From Pseudonocardia benzenivorans CB1190 (GTDB lineage Bacteria; Actinomycetota; Actinomycetes; Mycobacteriales; Pseudonocardiaceae), in assembly GCF_000196675.2 (NCBI RefSeq), contig NC_015312.1, forward strand, positions 248,001 through 312,000: DNA of 64,000 nt, written 5' to 3'. Within the stretch, counting starts at the first letter, position 1, and every line of letters begins with the position of its first letter. Of the stretch, positions 52,217 through 60,731 are shown piece after piece. The notes under the pieces are model-generated. The model did no database searches. It saw only the letters and a program-made list of their open reading frames with translations, and was not told the origin of the DNA. Position numbers and translations under genes: made by a program.

Positions 52217-53020
52217 TCAGCCCAGGGTGGCCTCGTCGCCGACGCGGATCGTGCCGCCCCGGACCACCTCGGCGTAGCAGCCGGCGCACGGCAGCGTCCC
52301 GAACCCGGGGACGTCGACGCGGTTGGCCGCGAGCAGGGCGCGCACCGCCTGCGGGGACCGGCCGAGGTCGCCGTGTTCGAGGGTCGGCACCGAGCAGCGG
52401 GGCGTCGGTAGCACCAGCCGCAGGACGACGTCGTCGCCGATCCGCAGCTCGCGGCCGAGCCAGGAGTTCTCGACGAACGGCGGCGTCCCAGGCGGGGTCT
52501 GCAGCACGAGGTTGGGCCGGTACCGGACGTGCTCGACGCCGATCTCGTCGAGCGTCGCGCTGGAGATGAGGTGCACCGGCGCGTAGTCGACGAACGTCGC
52601 CGCGGGGGAGCCCTGCCCGATCTCCAGCGTCTCCGCGTGCACGGCCGCCTCGACGCCCTCGGCGAGGACGTCCTCCGGGTCCGGACGTTCCACGGTCGCG
52701 CCGTCGGGGCGCTCGGTCGCGACGCGTACCACGCGTCCCAGCTCGGCGGAGAGCTTCTCGTCGACCCCGGCGGCCGTCGCGTCGAGCGCCCACCCGGACG
52801 GCGAGGTGATCACGACGCCGTCCCCGCGGACCGACGCCGTGTACTTCAGCAGGTGCCGCCACAGCCGCGGGTGCTTGGCAGTGGCGACGAGGCCGGTGTC
52901 CTGATCGATGACGGCAACCCTGCGGTCGCGGGACACGCCCGCCTCGTCCAGCCGCGCCTCCGTGACCTGCTCGCCGAGCATCGACTTCACGGGATAGCGC
53001 CACATCGTGGTGACCTGCAT
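52217..53020 (-). CDS. MOSC-domain protein with N-terminal beta barrel
   Basis: 267 residues from ATG 53020. The N-terminal part is a MOSC_N beta-barrel (VTTMWRYPVKSMLGEQV, SRDRRVAVID) and the C-terminal part a MOSC domain (RYRPNLVLQTPPGTPPFVENSWLGRELRIGDDVVLRLVLPTPRC, then LPCAGCYAEVVRGGTIRVGD). MOSC proteins bind molybdenum cofactor and act in sulfur transfer or N-hydroxylated-compound reduction (mARC/YcbX type); the Cys in the TPRC segment fits the cofactor-ligand position. No redox partner gene is adjacent. It is divergent from the winged-helix gene at 53173, with 152 bases between. Function beyond the fold is uncertain. Confidence 0.83.
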   Translation of the reverse strand: MQVTTMWRYPVKSMLGEQVTEARLDEAGVSRDRRVAVIDQDTGLVATAKHPRLWRHLLKYTASVRGDGVVITSPSGWALDATAAGVDEKLSAELGRVVRVATERPDGATVERPDPEDVLAEGVEAAVHAETLEIGQGSPAATFVDYAPVHLISSATLDEIGVEHVRYRPNLVLQTPPGTPPFVENSWLGRELRIGDDVVLRLVLPTPRCSVPTLEHGDLGRSPQAVRALLAANRVDVPGFGTLPCAGCYAEVVRGGTIRVGDEATLG

Positions 53021-53172
53021 CCGATCACCGTCGGTCACCGGGTGGCGACTTGTCAAACGTACGACCGCCCGTCGCGCGCGCCGAGTCCCGGTTCCGATGA
53101 TCGCGTCGGCCCCGGGCGATACGGTCGGATCATGCCGGGTCGTCCCTTCTCGCCCGTCGGGCGGCGCGCGTC

Positions 53173-54291
53173 GTGACCACGATCGACTCCGGCGGCAGGC
53201 TGTCCTCACGCGCGCTCAACCGCGCCGCGCTCGCCCGCCAGCTCCTGCTCGACCGCGCCGACATGCCGGTCCTCGACGCCGTCGCGCACCTCGGCGGCCT
53301 GCAGGCGCAGGAGCCGCAGGAGCCCTACATCGGGCTGTGGTCGCGGGTGCGTGCCTTCGACCCCGCGACGTTGTCCCGGCTGCTCCTGGACCGGCGCGTC
53401 GTGCGGACGACGCTGATGCGCCGCACCATCCATCTCGTCACCGCCGAGGACGCGCTGGGCTGGCGGGCGCGCCACGACGCGATGCTGCGCCAACGGATGC
53501 TCGGGGCATACCGGCGCGAGCTCGAGGGCATCGACCTCGACGAGCTCGCCGCGGCCGGCCGGGAGCTGACCGCCGACGGGCGGCCGCGGACGCAGTCGGA
53601 GATCGGCAGCGCGCTCGCGCGACGCCGGCCAGGGCCCGGCCCGCGCGTCCTGGGCGAGGCCGTCGCGTCGGTGCTGGTCCCGATGGTGCAGCTGCCCCCG
53701 CGCGGTCTCTGGCGCGAGTCCGCGGGCGTGCGGCACCTCCCGCTCGCCACGTGGCTGGGCCGGGAGCCGGACCCGCCCGCACCTGAGGGGACCGACCCCG
53801 TCGGGGAGCGGCTCGTCCGTCGGTACCTCGCGGCCTACGGGCCCGCGGCGTCGGCCGACCTGCGGGCCTGGTGCGGTCTGGCCGGGCTGCCCGCCGCCGT
53901 CGCGGCCGTCCGCGCCGAGCTGGTCTCCTTCCACGACGAGCGCGGCCGCGAGCTGCTCGACCTCCCCGACGCGCCGCGGCCCGATCCCGACACCCCGGCC
54001 CCCGTGCGGTTCCTGCCGGCCTTCGACAACGCGATCCTCGGCTACGACGACCGCAGCCGGATCGTCGACGACGCGCACCGCGGGCTCTCGGTCGCGGGGC
54101 AGCGTGTCGTCCTGGTCGATGGCCGGGTCGCGGCGACCTGGGCCGTCGAGGCGTCGACGGTCGTCGTGAACCCGTTGCGCCGCTTCACCCGCGCCGACCG
54201 GGCGGCCGTCGCCGAGGAGGCCGGGGCGGTCGCCGGGTTCCTGTCCGACGGCCAGAGCCGGCGGGTCCGGGTCGCGGCGTCACCGCGCTGA
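53173..54291 (+). CDS. AlkZ/YcaQ-like winged-helix DNA-binding protein (possible DNA glycosylase)
   Basis: 372 residues starting at the GTG at 53173. It belongs to the HTH_42 (DUF1006) family of winged-helix proteins that includes AlkZ and YcaQ DNA glycosylases. The motif LGGLQAQEPQEPYIGLWSR contains the Q-x-Q element used for catalysis in the AlkZ branch; TTLMRRTIHLVTAEDALGW, RLVRRYLAAYGPA and LPAFDNAILGYDDRSRIVDD are further family blocks. AlkZ unhooks bulky or crosslinked bases and protects antibiotic producers; many homologues lack a tested substrate. No biosynthetic genes for a DNA-damaging compound are seen nearby, so a general repair role is as likely. Confidence 0.8.
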   Translation: MTTIDSGGRLSSRALNRAALARQLLLDRADMPVLDAVAHLGGLQAQEPQEPYIGLWSRVRAFDPATLSRLLLDRRVVRTTLMRRTIHLVTAEDALGWRARHDAMLRQRMLGAYRRELEGIDLDELAAAGRELTADGRPRTQSEIGSALARRRPGPGPRVLGEAVASVLVPMVQLPPRGLWRESAGVRHLPLATWLGREPDPPAPEGTDPVGERLVRRYLAAYGPAASADLRAWCGLAGLPAAVAAVRAELVSFHDERGRELLDLPDAPRPDPDTPAPVRFLPAFDNAILGYDDRSRIVDDAHRGLSVAGQRVVLVDGRVAATWAVEASTVVVNPLRRFTRADRAAVAEEAGAVAGFLSDGQSRRVRVAASPR

Positions 54292-54305
54292 CGACCCCGG
54301 GACGT

Positions 54306-54346
54306 GCGATGACCCCGCGCGGGCACGGGCCGCACGGGGTCATCGC
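54306..54346. terminator. Hairpin terminator between convergent genes
   Basis: Perfect 12-bp inverted repeat (GCGATGACCCCG at 54306-54317, complement at 54335-54346), 15 bases after the winged-helix gene stop and 16 bases before the stop of the gene on the other strand. Confidence 0.75.
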
Positions 54347-54361
54347 TCGTCGAGCCGGATG

Positions 54362-55984
54362 TCAGCTGCTCTTCCACGTATCGGCGAACCAGAGCTCGCT
54401 CGACAGGTAGCGCTCGACTCCCTTCACGTTCGGCCGGGCGATGGCCGCCTTCGCGGCGCGGGCCATCCACAGCACGGGCAGGTCGGCGTTGATCAGCTCC
54501 TGCGCCTGCTGGTAGTCGCTCGCCCGCTCGGCCGGGTCGGACGTGCCGACGGCGTCGTCGAGCAGCGCGTCGACCTTCGGGTTCGAGTACTTCCCGTAGT
54601 TGTTGATACCGCCCGTGTGGAACTGGTTGAACATGAACGGGTACGGGTTCTCGTACGGTCCGCTGATCCACTGGACCATCTGGAACTGCCCGCCCTGCAC
54701 GACGGTGGTGATCAGTGTCGAGATGTCGTCGGTGTGGACCGTCGCGTCGATGCCGACGGCCGCCAGCTGGGCCTGCATGAACTGGCCGTACTGGATGTTG
54801 ACCGCCGACGTGCCCTCCTCGATCTCCACCGAGGGGTCGCCGCCGCTCGCCTTGTAGTCGGCGACGAGCTGTTTGGCCTTGTCCGGGTCGTACTTCGGAT
54901 AGGCGTCGGCGGCCTTGGCGCTGTAGTTGGGGTCGCCGGGCGCGAACGCCGTCGTCGCCAGCGAGCCGACGTTGCCGTACTGCGTGGCGTTGAGCGCCTT
55001 CGGGTCGATGGCCATCGCCACGGCCTGCCGCATCCGCGGGTCGTCGAACGGCGCCTTGTGCATGTTGAGGTAGAAGAACTCGCCGTCGCCGCCCGGGCCG
55101 TAGTAGGTGCGCAGGTTCGGGTCGGCCGACGACCGCTGGACCTCCTGGAAGAAGCCGCCGATGTCGAGGTCGATGTCGCCGTTGACGACGGAGGCGTAGC
55201 GGGTGTCGGTGTCCGACAGCGGCCGGAACTGGATCGCGTCGAGGTACGGCTTGCCCTTCTGCCAGTAGTTCGGGAACCGCTTGACGTCGATCTTGTTGTT
55301 CGGGATCCAGTCGACGAACTGGAGCGGGCCGGCGCCGACGGGGTTGCGCCCGTAGTTCGCGCCCTCCTTCTGGATCGCCGTCGGTGACGCGATCGTGCCG
55401 AGGTTGCCCGAGGAGAACGGCAGTGCGAAGTCGACCGGGAAGGAGCCGACGGGCCGCTTCAGGTGGAAGGTCACCGTCAGGTCGTCGGTCGGGTCCATCG
55501 ACGCGATGGGCTCGGTGTAGAGGTGGCCGAGCGCGGCGGGATTGGTGAGCTGCCGGTTGACGTTGAAGATCACCGCCTGCGAGTTGAACGGCGTCCCGTC
55601 CTGGAACGTGACGTTCGGTCGCAGCTTCAGCACCCAGGTCGTGCCCTGGTCCGGTGTGGTCATCGACTCCGCGAGGAACGGCTGTGGGTTGCCCGCCGCG
55701 TCCATCCGCAGCAGCGAGTCGTAGACGGCCGACGCGATCAGGTTGGAGCCGATCGTCGGGTCGAACGACCGCGCCTCGGTGTACATCCCGACGACCAGCG
55801 TGCCGCCCGGCGTCGGCGTGCCCTCGGTCTCCTTGTCCCCGCCGGTCGGGTGCGACACGTCGAGCCCGGCGTTGCCGGGTGCCTTCTCGGCGGTCGGGGA
55901 GCTGCCGCACGCGGCGAGCGCCAGCGCCGTCGCGACGGCCGCCGCGGCGAGCGCGACCGTCCTCGTTCTCCTGCGGACACGCAC
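54362..55984 (-). CDS. Family 5 (peptide/nickel-type) ABC substrate-binding lipoprotein
   Basis: 540 residues from the GTG at 55984, chosen for the GAGGAG site just upstream; it gives a proper export signal: basic start, hydrophobic alanine-rich stretch, then lipobox LAAC at about residue 24. The mature part is an SBP_bac_5 protein: GGTLVVGMYTEARSFDPTIGSNLIASAVYDSLL, TTWVLKLRPNVTFQDGTPFNSQAVIFNV, and a C-terminal QQAQELINADLPVLWMARAAK. Such receptors feed di- or oligopeptide, nickel or sugar ABC importers. No permease or ATPase genes are adjacent in the window, so this is an orphan receptor. The ligand is not predictable. It is divergent from the methyltransferase gene. Confidence 0.88.
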   Translation of the reverse strand: MRVRRRTRTVALAAAAVATALALAACGSSPTAEKAPGNAGLDVSHPTGGDKETEGTPTPGGTLVVGMYTEARSFDPTIGSNLIASAVYDSLLRMDAAGNPQPFLAESMTTPDQGTTWVLKLRPNVTFQDGTPFNSQAVIFNVNRQLTNPAALGHLYTEPIASMDPTDDLTVTFHLKRPVGSFPVDFALPFSSGNLGTIASPTAIQKEGANYGRNPVGAGPLQFVDWIPNNKIDVKRFPNYWQKGKPYLDAIQFRPLSDTDTRYASVVNGDIDLDIGGFFQEVQRSSADPNLRTYYGPGGDGEFFYLNMHKAPFDDPRMRQAVAMAIDPKALNATQYGNVGSLATTAFAPGDPNYSAKAADAYPKYDPDKAKQLVADYKASGGDPSVEIEEGTSAVNIQYGQFMQAQLAAVGIDATVHTDDISTLITTVVQGGQFQMVQWISGPYENPYPFMFNQFHTGGINNYGKYSNPKVDALLDDAVGTSDPAERASDYQQAQELINADLPVLWMARAAKAAIARPNVKGVERYLSSELWFADTWKSS

Positions 55985-56526
55985 TGTGATCTCCTCGTCC
56001 GTGACGTCGTTGTACGGAACGGGGCCCGGTGAGCATTTCCCCGGGTCTTCGTCCGGAAATGCCGTGGGTCGGGGTCGGAACGTGTGCGCTCGGCGGCTCG
56101 ACCGAATTGCGTTGCGCGTTGACCCGGTGAATGTGGCCGGGAAAACGATAACAGTGAGCGGGGCCACCCACAATGCGGAGCCGATCGAGCCCGAGACTTC
56201 GCCAAAGGGATGAAACGGTCGAAAGTGACTGCCATATCTGCAGGTGAGAGGACTGCTGCGCAGAACGGTGGGTCCCCGTGCAGCCAACGACAGGAATCCG
56301 TGCACGGATAGTCAGGTCCTTTGGCCGCCATCCTCCGGTCGCTCCACAATTGATGTTGCCGGATCTTCCCGGGAATATCCGGAACGCATTTATCTACGTG
56401 CGTCCGGGTGAAGACGGTGCCGCCGGCGCCCGGCGGGTCGGCGGCACCAGCGCGCGCCAGGACTTGCGTCCGGATCGCCCTGTTGCCGAGGATCGTCGCG
56501 GCGTCGACGCGCACCGGAGGTGGAGT
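55985..56526. other. Divergent intergenic region
   Basis: About 540 bases between the binding-lipoprotein gene and the methyltransferase gene. It is noticeably less GC-rich in its middle (about 56100-56400) than the flanking genes, fitting promoter or regulatory DNA. I found no recognisable operator, riboswitch or small gene. Confidence 0.5.
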
Positions 56527-57588
56527 GTGTCCGAAACCGTGTCCGACAGCCGAGCCGACGCCGCACGGCTCCTCGAGATCGTCAACAGCGCGTGGATGCC
56601 GCAGGCGTTGCGCGCCGCGGCCGAGCTGGGGGTGCCGGACCTGCTCGCCGACGGGCCGCGGACGGCGGCCGACGTGGCCGAGGCGACCGGGGCCCACGCC
56701 CCCTCCCTGCACCGGCTGCTCCGCGCCCTGGTGACGATCGACGTCCTCACCGAGGACGGCGAGGGCGGGTTCGCCCTCACACCGATGGGCGGGCTGTTGC
56801 GCGCCGACGTCGACGGCACCGTCCGGTCGTGGGCCATCTACCAGGGTCGCGACGTCTGGGACGAGTGGGGCCTGATGCCCGAGGCGGTCCGCACCGGGCG
56901 CAGCGGACGCGAGATCGCCCACGGTGCGGGCGGCTTCGCACCGTTGCGCGACGACCCACGCCGCGCCGCCACGTTCAACTCGGCCATGGCCGAGCTGACC
57001 CGGCTGTCGGCGCGGGCCGTCGTCGCGGGTCACGACTTCGGCCGCTACCGCCGCGTCGCCGACATCGGGGGCGGCTACGGCGAGCTGCTCGGCACGATCC
57101 TTCGCGCGCACCCGGGAAGCACCGGAATCCTGTTCGACCTCCCGCACGCCGTCGACGCCGCGGCGGGGCACCTCGACGGCATGGGCGTCCGCGACCGCTG
57201 CGAGATCGTGAGCGGGAGCTTCTTCGAGGAGGTCCCCACAGGAGCCGACCTGTACGTCCTCAAGAGCGTCCTGCACGACTGGGATGACGACCGCGCCGCG
57301 GAGATCCTCGCCGTGGTGCGCCGGGCCATCGGTCCGGGAGCGCGGCTGCTTCTCGTCGAGCGGCTGATGCCCGACCGCATGCGCGCGGTCCCCGAGCACC
57401 GGCTGCTCGCCCGCGCCGACATGAACATGCTGGTCGCGCACGCCGCCCCGGAGCGGACCGAGGGCCAGTGGCGGGCCCTGCTGGGGTCGGCCGGGTTCGA
57501 CGTCGTCGCCGTCACCCCCATCCCCGGCGCCGCCACGGCGATCGAAGCCGTGCCCGCGGTGGGTGGCGTTACCGGCCACGTCCGGTAA
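56527..57588 (+). CDS. SAM-dependent O-methyltransferase (acetylserotonin/COMT-like)
   Basis: 353 residues from the GTG at 56527, with GGAGG seven bases upstream. The N-terminal winged-helix dimerisation domain (LGVPDLLADGPRTAADVAEATGAHAPSLHRLLRAL) is followed by a Rossmann methyltransferase domain with SAM motif VADIGGGYGELLG and the catalytic-base motif LKSVLHDWDDDRAAEIL (His of HDW), the pattern of plant-type small-molecule O-methyltransferases and of polyketide tailoring enzymes. It methylates a hydroxyl of an aromatic or similar compound; the acceptor is unknown and no biosynthetic cluster surrounds it. A 17-bp hairpin includes its stop codon. Confidence 0.88.
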   Translation: MSETVSDSRADAARLLEIVNSAWMPQALRAAAELGVPDLLADGPRTAADVAEATGAHAPSLHRLLRALVTIDVLTEDGEGGFALTPMGGLLRADVDGTVRSWAIYQGRDVWDEWGLMPEAVRTGRSGREIAHGAGGFAPLRDDPRRAATFNSAMAELTRLSARAVVAGHDFGRYRRVADIGGGYGELLGTILRAHPGSTGILFDLPHAVDAAAGHLDGMGVRDRCEIVSGSFFEEVPTGADLYVLKSVLHDWDDDRAAEILAVVRRAIGPGARLLLVERLMPDRMRAVPEHRLLARADMNMLVAHAAPERTEGQWRALLGSAGFDVVAVTPIPGAATAIEAVPAVGGVTGHVR

Positions 57589-57598
57589 CGCCACCCAC
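57559..57598. terminator. Hairpin terminator overlapping the methyltransferase stop codon
   Basis: Perfect 17-bp inverted repeat (57559-57575 with 57582-57598, 6-base loop). The TAA stop of the methyltransferase (57586-57588) is inside the right arm. It lies between convergent genes. Confidence 0.8.
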
Positions 57599-57623
57599 GG
57601 GCCGGTTCAGCCCGAGCGGGTGC

Positions 57624-58778
57624 TCACGCCGCGACGAGGAGGGTCGCGACGGACGTCGCGTAGTCCCCGCCCATCCAGCCACCGGAGTTGACCGACAGGG
57701 CGTGCCGGACGCCCTCGACCTGCCGTGGACCGGCCTCGCCGCGGACCTGGCGGCCGAGCTCGGCGAGCTGCGCGAGGCCCGTCGCACCGAGGGCGTGGCC
57801 GCGGCTGAGCAGCCCGCCGTCGGTGTTGACGGGCGCGTCGCCGTCGCGCCCGGTCCGGCCTTCCAGCACGGCGGCGGCACCCTTGCCGGGCTCGGCGATC
57901 CCGATCTGCTCGTACTGGACCATCTCCGCGTAGGCGCAGGCGTCGTGCAGCTGGAAGACGTCGATCTCCGACGGCGCGAGTCCGCTGCGCCGGTAGGCCT
58001 GCGCCGACGCCCGCTCGACGACGGAGTCGCCCTCGCGGTAGCTGACCAGCGTCGACACCGCGACGCGGACCCGGTCGCCGGGGCGGGCGGCGGTGAACAC
58101 GAGGGCGGCGGCGCCGTCGGTCAGCGGGGAGCAGGTGAGCAGCTTCAGCGGGTCGGCCACGGGCCGGCTGGCCTCGACGTCGTCGCGTGTGATCGGGGCG
58201 CGGAACTGGGCGTGCGGGTTGTCGGCGGCGAACCCGCGGTTCTTGACGGCGATCGCGGCGAGTGCCTCGGTGATGTCGCCGTGGGCGGCGGCGTAGGCCC
58301 GCGCGGCGGCGGCGTAGGCGCCCATCATCACGGAGCCGCCCTCGACGTCCTCGCCGTCGCGGTTCAGGGAGAGGTCGGTGCCGGACTCGATCGCGGCGAA
58401 GGAGCGCTGCTTGTCGGCGTGGAACAGCTTTTCGGCGCCGACGGCGATCGCGACGTCGACCTGCCCGGACGCGACGGACAGCCAGGCCAGGTGGGCCGCG
58501 GAGCTGCCGGAGGCGCAGGCGTTCTCGGTGTTCAGGATCGGGATGCCTTCGAGCCCGGTGCCCTTGAGCGCGACCTGTCCACGGATCATCTCCTGCCCCG
58601 ACAGCACACCGGCGGCTGCGTTGGAGAACACGGCGGACCCGACGTCGCCCGGCGTCAGACCGGCGTCGTCGAGCGCCGCCGTGACGGCCTCGGCGGCGAG
58701 CGAGCCGAGGGTGCGGTCAAGGTGCTTGCCGAACGGGGTGGTGGCGATGCCGGTCATGGCGACCTCGCGCAGGCTCAC
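57624..58778 (-). CDS. Thiolase-family protein (SCP-x / lipid-transfer type)
   Basis: 384 residues from the GTG at 58778 with AAGGAG eight bases upstream. Thiolase fold: nucleophile Cys in NTENACASGSSAAH, the HDACAYAEMVQYE segment with the active-site His, NTDGGLLSRGHALGATGLAQ, and a terminal NSGGWMGGD in place of the CxGGG motif of classical thiolases. This is the pattern of SCP-x-like thiolases that cleave branched or steroid-type 3-ketoacyl-CoAs, and some are catalytically altered. It is the last gene of a three-gene operon with a CMD-like protein and a CaiB CoA-transferase, suggesting CoA-thioester catabolism. The acyl group is unknown. Confidence 0.85.
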   Translation of the reverse strand: MSLREVAMTGIATTPFGKHLDRTLGSLAAEAVTAALDDAGLTPGDVGSAVFSNAAAGVLSGQEMIRGQVALKGTGLEGIPILNTENACASGSSAAHLAWLSVASGQVDVAIAVGAEKLFHADKQRSFAAIESGTDLSLNRDGEDVEGGSVMMGAYAAAARAYAAAHGDITEALAAIAVKNRGFAADNPHAQFRAPITRDDVEASRPVADPLKLLTCSPLTDGAAALVFTAARPGDRVRVAVSTLVSYREGDSVVERASAQAYRRSGLAPSEIDVFQLHDACAYAEMVQYEQIGIAEPGKGAAAVLEGRTGRDGDAPVNTDGGLLSRGHALGATGLAQLAELGRQVRGEAGPRQVEGVRHALSVNSGGWMGGDYATSVATLLVAA

Positions 58779-58807
58779 TGCTGTTTCTCCTTGTCGGGGG
58801 CGTGGCC

Positions 58808-59380
58808 TCAGGTCGACCCCTGTGAGTGGGGCCAGTCGGGCAGGTCGGCGTCCTTGACGACGCCGGTGGCGTTGAGGAACCCGGCGGCCATCCGGTAGAA
58901 CCCGACGAGCACGACCAGCTCGACGCGTTGCACGTCGGTCCAGTCGTGGCCGAGCGCGGCCCAGGTGGCGTCGGAGACATCGACGGCGTCGAGGACCTCG
59001 TCGGCGGCGCGGAGGAGCGTCAGGTCGCGCGGCGACCACTCGTCCGACTCGGTCGCGACGCGCTCGATCTCCTTCTCGGTCAGGCCCGACTTCCCGCCGA
59101 TCAGGACGTGCTGCGCCCACTCGTAGACGCAGCCGCACCGCCACGCCGTGCGCAGGACGACGAGTTCGCGCTCGCGGGCGGGCAGCTCGCCGCGGGTGAG
59201 GAAGAAGCCGCCGAGGACGTTGAACCGCTTCATCAATCGTGGGTGCCGGGCCATCGTCCGGAAGATCGCCAGCGGGACGCCGCGGTCGTCGCCCATCGTC
59301 TTGGCGAGCATCTCGGCGACCTCGGGCTCGGGATCGTCGACGGGTGTGACGCGGGGGTCGGCGGCGTGCGCGAACGGCAT
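58808..59380 (-). CDS. Carboxymuconolactone-decarboxylase-family protein
   Basis: 190 residues from ATG 59380, overlapping the stop of the CaiB-family gene by one base (TGATG). CMD/AhpD-like helical protein: LPARERELVVLRTAWRCGCVYEWAQHVLIGGKSGLT holds the Cys-x-Cys and the conserved Glu/His of the family, and RVELVVLVGFYRMAAGFLNATGV is the second conserved helix. It lacks the CxxC of redox-active AhpD proteins (it has CGC), so a decarboxylase, lactone-opening or hydratase-like role is as likely as peroxidase activity. It is the middle gene of the CaiB-CMD-thiolase operon. Confidence 0.83.
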   Translation of the reverse strand: MPFAHAADPRVTPVDDPEPEVAEMLAKTMGDDRGVPLAIFRTMARHPRLMKRFNVLGGFFLTRGELPARERELVVLRTAWRCGCVYEWAQHVLIGGKSGLTEKEIERVATESDEWSPRDLTLLRAADEVLDAVDVSDATWAALGHDWTDVQRVELVVLVGFYRMAAGFLNATGVVKDADLPDWPHSQGST

Positions 59381-60594
59381 CAGCCGACCACCTTCGACTC
59401 GCGGAGCGCGGCGATCTCGGTGTCGTCGAGGCCGAGGCGGCTGCGCATGATCTCGTCGGTGTGCTCCCCGAGCGCGGGCAGCGAGGCGGGCTCCTGGCCG
59501 ACGAGCGAGCTGGCCACCTTGATCGGGTTGCCGATCGTGCGCACGACGCCGAGGTCGCGGTTCGTGGTCTCCTGGCGCATCTGGCGAGCGAGGACCTGCG
59601 GGTCGTCGAGCAGGTCCTCCGTGGTGTTCACCGGGGCCGAGGGCACCTTCGCGGCCTGCAGCTCCGCGACGGCCTGGGAGCGCGTGCGCACACTCGTCCA
59701 TCCCTCGATCGCGGGCCGCACGATCGACTCGTGTGCCTTGGAACGCATGTGCCCGGTGACCAGATCGGGATGGTCGACGAGGTCGGGACGGTCGATGCAC
59801 GCGCACAGCGCCGCCCACTCGCGCGGATTGAGCACGGCGATGATCACGTATCCGTCGCTGGTGGCGAACGGCCCCCACGGCGACTGCAGCGCGTACTGGC
59901 CACGACCCATCGACTCACCGAGGTGCTCCTGGTAGGCCATCGGCAGATCGTTCATGAGCAGGGAGGCGTCGAACATCCCGATGTCGACACGAGTGCCCTC
60001 GCCGGTGCGGTCGCGGTCGCGCAGCGCGACGAGCGTGCCGGCGAACGCGCAGGTCCCGGAGAAGATGTCCGACATGGCGAAGCCCATCCAGGCCGGTGGA
60101 CGGTCCTTCTCACCCGCGAGATGGGTGAGCCCGGCCATCGCCTCGGCGATGATCGCGTAGGCCGGCCGGTCCCGGTACGGGCTCGGAAGAACGTCGTCGT
60201 GTCCGAAGCCGCTGATCGACGTGTAGACGAGTCGCGGATTGAGCTCCTGCAGCCGCTCCCACGGGAACCCGAGCCGGGCGAGGACGCCCGGCCGGAAGTT
60301 CTCCACGAGCACGTCGGCCTGGCTGATCAGCTCGGCGAGGATCTTCTTGCCGCGCTCGGACTTGAGGTCCAGCTCGATGCTCTTCTTCCCGCGGGTGAAC
60401 CGCAGGATGTTGAGGTTGGTGGAGCCGCCGGGGCCATGGAGCTCGTAGCCGGCCCTTCGGTAGGTCTCCCCTCCGATCGGCTCGACCTTGATCACCTCGG
60501 CGCCGAAGTCGGCGAGCATCATGCTCGTCACGGCGCCGCTGACGATCTGGGTCAGGTCGACGACCGTCACGCCGTCCAGTGCGCGTCCTGCCAC
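59380..60594 (-). CDS. CaiB/BaiF-type (family III) CoA-transferase
   Basis: 404 residues from the GTG at 60594, which gives the family-standard opening ALDGVTVVDLTQIVSGAVTSMMLADFGAEVIKVEP. Other blocks: ADVLVENFRPGVLARLGF, the catalytic-Asp region WMGFAMSDIFSGT (Asp of SDI), and GQYALQSPWGPFATSDGYVIIAV. Family III enzymes move CoA between carboxylic acids through an aspartyl-CoA intermediate, typically as the entry step for breakdown of an unusual acid. It heads the minus-strand operon with CMD-like and thiolase genes. It is divergent from an IclR regulator, and the shared element at 60620-60641 lies just upstream of its start. Confidence 0.9.
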   Translation of the reverse strand: MAGRALDGVTVVDLTQIVSGAVTSMMLADFGAEVIKVEPIGGETYRRAGYELHGPGGSTNLNILRFTRGKKSIELDLKSERGKKILAELISQADVLVENFRPGVLARLGFPWERLQELNPRLVYTSISGFGHDDVLPSPYRDRPAYAIIAEAMAGLTHLAGEKDRPPAWMGFAMSDIFSGTCAFAGTLVALRDRDRTGEGTRVDIGMFDASLLMNDLPMAYQEHLGESMGRGQYALQSPWGPFATSDGYVIIAVLNPREWAALCACIDRPDLVDHPDLVTGHMRSKAHESIVRPAIEGWTSVRTRSQAVAELQAAKVPSAPVNTTEDLLDDPQVLARQMRQETTNRDLGVVRTIGNPIKVASSLVGQEPASLPALGEHTDEIMRSRLGLDDTEIAALRESKVVG

Positions 60595-60619
60595 GAATCC
60601 CCCGCTCCTAGTTCCCACG

Positions 60620-60641
60620 CTCACTGGATGAGAACTACGCT
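60620..60641. promoter_or_regulatory. Shared regulatory element, copy 1 (CaiB/IclR divergent region)
   Basis: CTCACTGGATG, 5 variable bases, TACGCT. The same arrangement occurs at 63696-63717, in the other divergent promoter region of this gene group. 16 of 22 positions are identical with identical spacing. Candidate binding site of the IclR regulator encoded at 60732. Confidence 0.55.
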
Positions 60642-60731
60642 TGCCAGATGGAAATACGGTAGGAACGAGTCGGACGTCAGTCAAGGCCAGGTCGGCCAGT
60701 AGGCTCGCACGTGATCGGAAGGGGAGTGGCG

